Source: an uncultured Lachnospiraceae bacterium (GTDB lineage: Bacteria; Bacillota; Clostridia; Lachnospirales; Lachnospiraceae). Taken from it: 6,389 bases of DNA. Where the stretch lies: positions 1 through 6,389 of the forward strand of contig CAJUHN010000234.1 of NCBI GenBank assembly GCA_910585935.1, in the 5' to 3' direction. The position numbers and the translations under genes are program-made. The first letter of the stretch is position 1, and the number at the start of each line of letters is the position of its first letter. Below, in pieces: positions 1 through 5,601 of this stretch. The notes beneath the pieces are model-generated. The model was given only the letters and a program-made list of their open reading frames with translations, searched no databases and was not told where the DNA came from.

Positions 1-24
1 ACTAATAGGTCGAGGGCTTGACCA
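1..24 (+). rRNA. 23S ribosomal RNA, 3' end only
   Basis: The first bases (ACTAATAGGTCGAGGGCTTG then ACCA) match the well-known 3' terminus of clostridial 23S rRNA, the strand that closes the terminal helix with the 5' end of the molecule. Only these last ~24 nt fall inside the window; the rest of the rRNA operon lies upstream. The exact mature end is uncertain by a few bases. Confidence 0.9.
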
Positions 25-93
25 AGAGAGAGAGAAAGAGAAGAGAGAGAAGTCAGAAAGAAAGAATTCGATGTGCAGTTTTGAAGGTGTAGA
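25..93 (+). other. post-23S trailer, purine-rich rRNA processing region
   Basis: Bases 25-66 are almost pure A/G (GAGAGAGAAAGAG-type runs), followed by GATGTGCAGTTTTGAAGG at 70-87. The purine run probably pairs with a pyrimidine-rich strand upstream of the 23S 5' end to form the RNase III processing stalk; that partner is outside the window, so this is inference. The GTGCAGTTTTGAAGG segment resembles sequences commonly seen just after 23S genes in Lachnospiraceae. There is no 5S rRNA gene or tRNA in this interval. Confidence 0.5.
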
Positions 94-209
94 AAAAAAG
101 AACTGTTGTATTAAATAAAACTATATAATTATGTATATATTTTGATAAAATATTAATATCATTTTGCATAATTATAATAGTTATCTATTTAATACAACAG
201 TTCTTTTTT
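94..209 (+). terminator. long AT-rich hairpin, probable rRNA operon terminator
   Basis: Bases 94-117 (AAAAAAGAACTGTTGTATTA then AATA) are an exact reverse complement of 186-209, which ends in CAGTTCTTTTTT. Pairing continues inward with one offset between 119-133 and 167-182, so each arm is about 40 nt. A further small palindrome, ATATTTT-GAT-AAAATAT, sits in the loop region. A stem followed by T6 at the end of an rRNA operon fits an intrinsic terminator. Because the left arm begins with A7, it would also work on the opposite strand. The length is unusual for a terminator, so an inserted palindrome is an alternative. Confidence 0.7.
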
Positions 210-264
210 ATGATAGAGAGAAAAAGAAAATAATTGTTTTTGGATACATTTTGATCAAAGGTTC

Positions 265-411
265 GCATAAACAAGATACACTTCCAACGAAGCCGCGCTT
301 TCGCTCCGTTCCAGACGTAATGGATACTAAATTCGCAGCTCCTAGCAGAGCTACTCATTAAGTACCAACGTCTTCCAAGGGGCTTCTTTTGGAAGTGTAT
401 CTTGTTTATGC
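265..411 (-). repeat. structured palindromic repeat, copy 1 (inverted relative to copy 2)
   Basis: Outer arms 265-287 (GCATAAACAAGATACACTTC then CAA) and 389-411 are perfectly complementary over 23 bp. Inside, further nested stems are visible: GAAGCC 289-294 with GGCTTC 381-386; AGACGT with ACGTCT; GGATACT with AGTACC (one bulge); and a terminal GCAGCTC/GAGCTAC hairpin with one mismatch around 335-352. The core differs from copy 2 at only three positions. Strand is assigned from a possible GNRA loop that forms only in the reverse-strand RNA, which is tentative. No transposase, target duplication or reading frame is associated. I do not recognise the family. Confidence 0.85.
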
Positions 412-822
412 TAGTTTATCTAATGTATCTAACATTTGAAATAGTTGCAACCTACACTTACTAATTTATTTATGACATTTATATCTATTGCTGCTATTTT
501 GATTTTATTTAAATAGCACTAATGATACAAGTTTTCAGATTTTCAGATACACCCTAGGATAATAGGTTAATTTACGATATTTTTCCTATACTATATTTAT
601 CAATTTTCATTTATAATAACATTAAACAACATATATAAGCATTTAGTATCAAAATGTAGTTATTTTTTTTCTTATAAATTAGTATTTCTGCGCAGAGCAT
701 TTTACAGATTTCACACTAAAGGAGATTAGACCCACAAAATATAAGTGAGATTTTAAATGCACAGATGATAGAAAAGGAAGAGGATACATTAAAATAATTA
801 GCTAAGACAAAGAAAGTAGCGT
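412..822. other. AT-rich gene-free stretch between two inverted repeat copies
   Basis: No credible gene, tRNA or terminator was found in these 411 bases. The only coding-like scrap is an open frame of 25 codons at 720-797 (codons reading RRLDPQNISEILNAQMIEKE and on to EDTLK, then TAA). It has normal-looking composition but no start codon, and a TAA lies directly in front of it. It may be the eroded end of a lost gene or chance. A direct repeat TTTTCAGATTTTCAGATA (531-548 region) is the only other local pattern. The stretch may be debris between two insertions. Confidence 0.4.
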
Positions 823-961
823 AGGGAAGAACTACTTCCAAAAGAAGCCCCTTGGAAGACGTTGGTACTTAATGAGCAGCTCTGTTAGGAGCTGCGAATT
901 TAGTATCCATTACGTCTGGAATGGAGCGAAAGCGCGGCTTCGTTGGAAGTAGTTCTTCCCT
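823..961 (+). repeat. structured palindromic repeat, copy 2
   Basis: Outer arms 823-841 (AGGGAAGAACTACTTCCAA) and 943-961 are perfectly complementary over 19 bp. Nested inside are GAAGCC 844-849 with GGCTTC 936-941, AGACGT 857-862 with ACGTCT 912-917, GGTACT 864-869 with AGTATCC 902-908, and a perfect 7-bp hairpin GCAGCTC 876-882 / GAGCTGC 889-895 with a 6-nt loop. A small hairpin at 926-935 (GCGAAAGCGC) can present a GAAA loop. The core is the reverse complement of copy 1 with three substitutions; one of them restores a base pair that is mismatched in copy 1. The outer arm sequences differ from copy 1 but remain complementary to each other. Confidence 0.85.
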
Positions 962-1063
962 TAAGCGGAAACTCAATTCTAATATAAACAGAAACTATAT
1001 GACGAAATAGTAACTAAATCGCCACTTTTTTTATGATTTACTATATTATTTTAAAAAAATATA

Positions 1064-1072
1064 TGTTATAAT
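1064..1072 (+). promoter_or_regulatory. extended -10 promoter for cheV
   Basis: TGTTATAAT contains a perfect TATAAT at 1067-1072 preceded by the TG of an extended -10. No good -35 lies 16-18 nt upstream (the candidate region near 1044-1050 is only T/A-rich), which fits an extended -10 promoter of the main sigma factor. Transcription would begin near 1079, about 33 nt before the cheV ATG. No motility-sigma (SigD) pattern was seen. Confidence 0.6.
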
Positions 1073-1098
1073 GAAACAACAGTAGTTTAATTCTTGAT

Positions 1099-1104
1099 GG
1101 GAGG
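1099..1104 (+). promoter_or_regulatory. cheV ribosome binding site (decides start)
   Basis: GGGAGG lies 7 nt before ATG 1112. In-frame TTG 1094 and ATG 1097 are upstream of or overlapping this site and have no site of their own, so ATG 1112 is preferred, giving a protein that begins METNILLESG. Confidence 0.8.
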
Positions 1105-1111
1105 CAGTTCT

Positions 1112-2011
1112 ATGGAAACGAATATTTTGCTAGAAAGTGGAACGAATGAGTTAGAGTTATTAATTTTTGAAGTGAGTGGAAACCGATATGGAATTAATGT
1201 GGCTAAGGTGACAGAAATTATTAATAGTGAGCCAGTCACTATGATACCAAATACACATCCTTGTGTAGAAGGTGTTTTTATACCTAGAGATTCTATTATT
1301 ACTGCAATTAATTTAGCGAAAGTATTGAAATTGCCAGAATCACCGAATCCAGACAGTGATATGTTCATTATTACTAATTTTAATAAATTGAATGTTTCAT
1401 TTCGCGTACATAAAGTAATTGGAATCACTAGATTTTCTTGGATGGATATCATAGTTCCTGATAAAACTGTGAATAGTGCGGAAACAGCATTAGCAACAGG
1501 AATTGTGAAATTAGATGATAAATTGATTGTAATTTTGGATTTCGAGAAAATTGTATCGGATATCAGCCCAGAAACAGGCTTGAAGGTATCAGATATTGAT
1601 GAATATACAGGAAGAGGAAATAGTGAAGCACCTATTATGATCGCGGAAGATTCTTCTTTATTAATGCATTTAATTGTGGATTCTCTTGAAAGAGCAGGAT
1701 ATACAAATATTCAACAAAATGTGAATGGAAGAGAAGCATGGGAGAAATTAAATAAATATAAGGCAGAAGGAACAATAGAAAAAAATGTTCGCTTAGTGAT
1801 TACAGATATAGAAATGCCATTGATGGACGGACACCGGCTATTAAAATTAATAAGAGAAGATAATGATTTAAAAGAGCTACCAGTTATTATTTTCTCATCT
1901 CTTTTAAATGATGATATGAGAAAAAAAGGAGAGGCATTAGGAGCAAATGCGCAATTATCTAAACCAGAAATCGGAGATTTAGTAGGAGAGATTGATAAAA
2001 TATTGAGATAA
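1112..2011 (+). CDS. cheV: chemotaxis coupling protein CheV (CheW-receiver fusion)
   Basis: The 299-residue product, counted from ATG 1112, has the usual CheV length and order. Residues ~14-150 form a CheW-like domain (LELLIFEVSGNRYGINVAKV at the front, GIVKLDDKLIVILDFEKI at the end). A linker follows, then a receiver domain at ~174-299. The receiver has the acidic pair E179-D180 (IAEDSS), the phospho-acceptor D232 (VITDIEMP), S262/S263 in place of the Thr/Ser switch, and K284 (SKPE), so it should be phosphorylatable. CheV proteins link chemoreceptors to the kinase CheA in the cytoplasmic signalling array, and the receiver domain is thought to tune adaptation. No other chemotaxis gene is in the window. 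It has its own promoter and terminator, so it is probably monocistronic. Its presence suggests the host is or was motile. Confidence 0.95.
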   Translation: METNILLESGTNELELLIFEVSGNRYGINVAKVTEIINSEPVTMIPNTHPCVEGVFIPRDSIITAINLAKVLKLPESPNPDSDMFIITNFNKLNVSFRVHKVIGITRFSWMDIIVPDKTVNSAETALATGIVKLDDKLIVILDFEKIVSDISPETGLKVSDIDEYTGRGNSEAPIMIAEDSSLLMHLIVDSLERAGYTNIQQNVNGREAWEKLNKYKAEGTIEKNVRLVITDIEMPLMDGHRLLKLIREDNDLKELPVIIFSSLLNDDMRKKGEALGANAQLSKPEIGDLVGEIDKILR

Positions 2012-2019
2012 AGCCAAGG

Positions 2020-2061
2020 ACTGTTGCAAATATCAGAAAAAATAAATTGCAACAGTTTTTT
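2020..2061 (+). terminator. intrinsic terminator after cheV
   Basis: ACTGTTGCAA (2020-2029) pairs perfectly with TTGCAACAGT (2047-2056) around a 17-nt A-rich loop, and T6 ends the structure at 2061. It starts 9 nt after the cheV stop. The next gene begins only 23 nt later, so that gene needs a promoter overlapping this element or depends on read-through. Confidence 0.85.
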
Positions 2062-2084
2062 GTCGATAGAGATAGGAAAAAAGT

Positions 2085-2831
2085 ATGAATTATAATGAGA
2101 TAATACAAAAAATACAAGACACAGAAATTATTCTAGTTGGCATAGGGGAAGAATTAGCTTTCCCTTATCAAAAGGAAGAAAAAGAAATTATATGGGAAAA
2201 GATATTAGAATATAAAACAAATCTAGAAAAAGGGTTATGGAATGAAGAAGAGAGAAAATATTTGGAAATATATAAAAAATTAGAACAAATATTAAAAGGG
2301 AAAGATTATTTCATTCTCACTACAAATGTAGATGCGATCATTTTTTATTCTGAATTACAAAAGGAAAAGATAGCAGCACCTTGTGGAGATATAAGAAGAT
2401 TACAGTGTAGTGATAGTTCTCATGGCGTGTGGGAATTAGAAGAGAGATGTTGTCCTATTTGCGGAAAACAGGGGATTTTTAATACAATACAAGAAAAGCC
2501 TTATAATGAGATGGGATATCAGGTACAATGGGAAAGCTATAAACGATGGTTGCAAAAGACAATTAATAAAAAAATATTATTATTAGAGTTGGGAGAAGGA
2601 TTTCAAACACCAACAGTAATTCGATGGGCATTTGAGAAAATCGCATTTATTAATCAAAAAGCATATTTTTATCGTGTGAATGAAAAGTTTCCTCAAATTT
2701 CTGCAGAATTAAATGGAAAAGCACAAGGGATAAAAGAAAATACAAAAGATTTTATTCTTTCTATATCTGAGTTGTTAAATGAAGGAAAGTATGATAAAAT
2801 GTCAAAGAAAGGAAGAAATGAGGTGAAATAA
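2085..2831 (+). CDS. divergent Sir2-family (sirtuin-like) protein
   Basis: This 248-residue protein shows the sirtuin layout in degraded form. A first beta strand (IILVGIGEELAF, 15-26) stands where GAGxS is expected. TTNVDA (79-84) matches the NAD-contacting T-Q/T-N-V-D segment. A putative zinc site uses C108, C123 and C126, with H113 or another Cys as the fourth ligand. LLELGEGFQTPTVIRW (166-181) matches the G-x-G-x-N-T-P segment of some bacterial Sir2 subgroups. Canonical sirtuins have a catalytic His-Gly before the zinc site; here the sequence is C100-G101 (APCGDIRRLQC), which recalls the QGDYG-type segment of macrodomain-linked sirtuins (SirTM), with Cys at that place. Activity as deacetylase, ADP-ribosyltransferase or neither cannot be decided. 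A site AGGA at 2074-2077 supports ATG 2085. The stop abuts the next gene's TTG start. Confidence 0.75.
   Translation: MNYNEIIQKIQDTEIILVGIGEELAFPYQKEEKEIIWEKILEYKTNLEKGLWNEEERKYLEIYKKLEQILKGKDYFILTTNVDAIIFYSELQKEKIAAPCGDIRRLQCSDSSHGVWELEERCCPICGKQGIFNTIQEKPYNEMGYQVQWESYKRWLQKTINKKILLLELGEGFQTPTVIRWAFEKIAFINQKAYFYRVNEKFPQISAELNGKAQGIKENTKDFILSISELLNEGKYDKMSKKGRNEVK
2821..2826 (+). promoter_or_regulatory. ribosome binding site supporting a TTG start
   Basis: AGGTGA lies 5 nt before TTG 2832 and inside the last codons of the Sir2-like gene. The next in-frame ATG is about 30 codons downstream with no comparable site, so the TTG start, directly after the TAA at 2829-2831, is preferred. Confidence 0.65.
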
Positions 2832-4205
2832 TTGGCAAATGATTCATTATCAGATGAAGAATATTATGATAGTTTATTAAAAAAGATTACCAGTAATGAA
2901 GGAAATGAAGAAGAATCAATGACTGATAGCATGGATGCGGATTCTCTGATACAAGAATTATTGAAAAATACATCAGAAGAAGAGCTAAAACAGGAGCAAA
3001 AACCAGCAGAAGCTTTGTCTTTTGAACGATTAAAGCAGAGTACAGCTCAATCAGAATCTATGATAATGGGAGAGAAAGAAACAGAGGAATCTTCCGAGGA
3101 CTTTTTAAAATCTTTAGATTCTATTGTAAAGGAAGTACAAGATGAAACAGAAGAGATTCCAGAGTCTGCTCAACTGTTCAAAGCCGAACAGCCATTACCA
3201 CAGTCGGAAGAATCATCAGAAGTAGAGGAGTTAGATGATTCTTTAAATATTTTAGATACTTCTGAAGAAGAATTAAAACAAGAAGAAACAAATGAGAAGG
3301 CAGAAAATGATACAAAAGAGCAAAAGAAGAAAAGTCAAAAGAAAGTATTTAAAAAGGAAATTGATGTAGAAAAGATTGAAACAGAAAAAAATTCGGATAA
3401 AAAATCTTTTTGGAATAAGTTAAAGAATATTTTCTTTAAAGTAGAAGTGGTAGAGGAAGATGAGGAAGGCTTTTCAGAGGAAGAAAGAGCATTAAAAGAG
3501 TCAAAGGAAAAAGAGAAAAAGAATAAAAAAGAAGAAGCATTAGTGAAAAAAGAGGCTGCAAAGAAAGAAAAAGAACAGAAGAAACAAGAAAATGATCAGA
3601 AAAAACAGGCAGCAAAAGAGGCGAAGGGAAAAAAGAAACAAGAAAAAAAGGAAAAGAAAGCAGAGAAGAAGGCACAGAGAGAACCTGTAGAAAGGGTAAA
3701 GATAAAACCAGTTTTTCTCATTTTTATGCTTACTGTCATCAGTGCTTTTGTAATGCTTATTATGTTTTCTTCTAATTCCTTGGCATATGGAAATAATATT
3801 AATAATGCAGAAAAGTATTTGGAAAGGCAGAAGTACGAATTGGCATATAATGAATTAGCTGGCTTAAAAATAAAAAAAGAGAATGAAATATTATATGAAA
3901 AAGTCAGAGTTTTGATGTTAATAGAGAAACAGTATAATTCTTATATTAACTTTATGAATTTAGATATGCCAAAACAAGCATTGGATTCTCTTGCTAAAGC
4001 GGTTGCTCAATATGATAAAAATATAGATAAAGCAGATGCATTAGGAATAGCAGAAAATATGAATCCTATTTTAGATAATGTAAATTATGCATTACAGACA
4101 GAATTTAATTTGAGTGTAGATGATATTCGGGTTATTAATCAAATTGAAGATAAGAATGAATATACAAGACAAATTGAAACTTATACTATAGCGAGGACAA
4201 AATGA
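2832..4205 (+). CDS. charged single-pass membrane protein with TPR-like C-terminal domain
   Basis: I do not recognise a named family. The 457-residue product has four parts. Residues 1-~160 are acidic and Ser/Glu-rich, probably disordered. Residues ~160-290 are extremely Lys/Glu-rich, with coiled-coil character. One hydrophobic segment lies at ~292-313 (PVFLIFMLTVISAFVMLIMF). Residues ~320-457 are helical with TPR-like stretches (NNAEKYLERQKYELAYNELA at 324-343; KQALDSLAKAVAQYDKNIDK at 381-400). The Lys-rich block before the membrane segment and the lack of a signal peptide predict N-in/C-out topology. TSEEELKQE occurs twice (47-55 and 143-151). The start is TTG, and the stop overlaps hisH in ATGA, so it is probably coupled to both neighbours. 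It may be a scaffold or envelope-associated protein; the function is unknown. Confidence 0.8.
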   Translation: MANDSLSDEEYYDSLLKKITSNEGNEEESMTDSMDADSLIQELLKNTSEEELKQEQKPAEALSFERLKQSTAQSESMIMGEKETEESSEDFLKSLDSIVKEVQDETEEIPESAQLFKAEQPLPQSEESSEVEELDDSLNILDTSEEELKQEETNEKAENDTKEQKKKSQKKVFKKEIDVEKIETEKNSDKKSFWNKLKNIFFKVEVVEEDEEGFSEEERALKESKEKEKKNKKEEALVKKEAAKKEKEQKKQENDQKKQAAKEAKGKKKQEKKEKKAEKKAQREPVERVKIKPVFLIFMLTVISAFVMLIMFSSNSLAYGNNINNAEKYLERQKYELAYNELAGLKIKKENEILYEKVRVLMLIEKQYNSYINFMNLDMPKQALDSLAKAVAQYDKNIDKADALGIAENMNPILDNVNYALQTEFNLSVDDIRVINQIEDKNEYTRQIETYTIARTK

Positions 4206-4822
4206 TAGCAATTATCGATTATGATGCAGGAAATTTAAAAAGTGTACAAAAAGCATTTGAATATCTGGGAGAGAAAGTGATCATAACAAGAAATCAAACA
4301 GATATTTTGAAAGCGGATAAAGTGGTGCTGCCAGGCGTAGGGGCATTTCAGGATGCGATGGAAAAGATTTTAGATTTTCATTTAGACGAAGTAATAAAAA
4401 AAGTAATAGAAAGAAAGACGCCCTTTTTGGGAATTTGTTTAGGATTACAACTTTTATTTGAGAGCAGCGAAGAAAGTAAAGGGGCGGGGTTAGGTATATT
4501 AAAAGGGAGAGTATTGCATATTCCAGATACTGGATTAAAAGTCCCTCATATGGGTTGGAATTCTTTAGAATTTAAACCAAATTCTAAAACGATTCTTTTT
4601 CAGGGAATAACAGAAAATGCATTTGTATATTTTGTACATTCTTATTATTTAAAAGCACAAGAGGAAGAAATCGTAACTGCTACTACGGAATATGGCGTTT
4701 CTATACATGCTGCGATAGAAAAGGAAAATATATTTGCCTGTCAGTTTCATCCAGAAAAAAGTGGTAAAGTTGGACTACATATTTTAAAGAACTTTGCTAT
4801 GATCGGAAAGGAGGGGGAATAA
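4202..4822 (+). CDS. hisH: imidazole glycerol phosphate synthase, glutaminase subunit HisH
   Basis: This 206-residue class I glutamine amidotransferase has the full catalytic triad: C79 in PFLGICLGLQLLF, with H183 and E185 in CQFHPEKSG. It also has the PGVGAF segment (44-49) that shapes the oxyanion region and a conserved HSYY (146-149). HisH hydrolyses glutamine and channels ammonia to HisF for the fifth step of histidine biosynthesis, in the cytoplasm. Its length is normal. ATG 4202 overlaps the upstream TGA by four bases (ATGA), and a GAGGA site sits at 4193-4197. The hisF start overlaps its own stop by one base, as expected for subunits made in a 1:1 complex. No other his gene is present in the window, so these two are apart from the remainder of any his operon or at its edge. 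Confidence 0.97.
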   Translation: MIAIIDYDAGNLKSVQKAFEYLGEKVIITRNQTDILKADKVVLPGVGAFQDAMEKILDFHLDEVIKKVIERKTPFLGICLGLQLLFESSEESKGAGLGILKGRVLHIPDTGLKVPHMGWNSLEFKPNSKTILFQGITENAFVYFVHSYYLKAQEEEIVTATTEYGVSIHAAIEKENIFACQFHPEKSGKVGLHILKNFAMIGKEGE

Positions 4823-5598
4823 TGTTTACAAAGAGAATTATTCCCTGTTTAGATATCCATAATGGGAGAGTGGTGAAGGGAGTCAACTTTGTCAATTTAA
4901 AAGATGCAGGAAATCCCGTGGAGATAGCAGAAGCATATAATAAAGCAGGAGCAGATGAATTAGTTTTTTTGGATATAACAGCTTCTTCTGATGCGAGAAG
5001 TACAGTAATTGATATGGTCAGACAGGTTGCTCAAAAGGTATTTATTCCTTTTACTGTAGGTGGAGGGGTAAGAACAATAGAGGATTTTAAGGCGATACTC
5101 AGAGAGGGAGCAGATAAAATATCTGTGAATTCAGCAGCTATTACAAATCCTTTTTTAATAGAAGAAGCTGCAAGAAAATTTGGACGGCAATGTGTGGTGG
5201 TAGCGATTGATGCAAAACGCCGTCTGGATGGTTCTGGATGGAATGTTTATAAACATGGAGGAAGAATTGATACTGGCATAGATGCTGTAGAATGGGCGAA
5301 GAAGGTAGATACTTTAGGCGCTGGAGAAATCCTTTTGACCAGTATGGATTGTGACGGCACAAAAATGGGGTATGATATCGCCCTTACGAAAAAGATTTCA
5401 GAAAGTGTTTCTATTCCTGTGATCGCTTCAGGAGGAGCAGGCACAAAGGAACATTTTTATGAAGCGTTGACGGATGGAAAGGCAGATGCTGTATTAGCCG
5501 CATCTCTATTTCATTATAAAGAAATGGAAATATCAGATTTAAAAAAGTATTTAAAAGAAAAAGGACTGTCAGTGAGAATGATGACAGAGAAAGGATGA
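4822..5598 (+). CDS. hisF: imidazole glycerol phosphate synthase, cyclase subunit HisF
   Basis: The 258-residue protein is a standard-length (beta/alpha)8 barrel. The two catalytic aspartates are present: D11 in IIPCLDIHNGRVVKG and D130 in VVVAIDAKR. The two phosphate-binding loops are intact (FTVGGGVR at 77-84, IASGGAG at 201-207). With ammonia from HisH it converts PRFAR to imidazole glycerol phosphate and AICAR, linking histidine and purine synthesis. ATG 4822 shares its A with the hisH stop codon (TAATG), and a strong AAGGAGGGGG site lies at 4808-4817, giving efficient coupled translation. Nothing unusual is seen in the sequence. Confidence 0.98.
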   Translation: MFTKRIIPCLDIHNGRVVKGVNFVNLKDAGNPVEIAEAYNKAGADELVFLDITASSDARSTVIDMVRQVAQKVFIPFTVGGGVRTIEDFKAILREGADKISVNSAAITNPFLIEEAARKFGRQCVVVAIDAKRRLDGSGWNVYKHGGRIDTGIDAVEWAKKVDTLGAGEILLTSMDCDGTKMGYDIALTKKISESVSIPVIASGGAGTKEHFYEALTDGKADAVLAASLFHYKEMEISDLKKYLKEKGLSVRMMTEKG

Positions 5599-5601
5599 GA
5601 A

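Noticed and set aside
164..361. 65-codon open frame on the + strand
   Set aside because: It begins inside the rRNA terminator hairpin and runs through repeat copy 1. It has no ribosome binding site, and its sequence is explained by those structures.
265..411. CRISPR array
   Set aside because: Repeats are ~140 nt, far apart and inverted, with no regular spacers.
265..961. Insertion sequence with transposase
   Set aside because: There is no transposase-like frame between or beside the copies and no clear target-site duplication; the terminal arms differ between copies.
1094..1111. Earlier TTG/ATG starts for cheV (1094, 1097)
   Set aside because: They overlap the GGGAGG ribosome binding site that serves ATG 1112.
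1087..1452. Antisense open frame under cheV
   Set aside because: It lies opposite a clear CheV coding sequence and has no binding site or recognisable domain; a shadow frame.
1711..2052. Antisense open frame across the cheV 3' end
   Set aside because: It covers the CheV receiver domain and the terminator in reverse; its composition is that of a mirrored gene.
3436..3675. Leu/Ser/Phe-rich antisense frame resembling a membrane protein
   Set aside because: It is the reverse reading of the Lys/Glu-rich codons (AAA/GAA give TTT/TTC), which always look hydrophobic.
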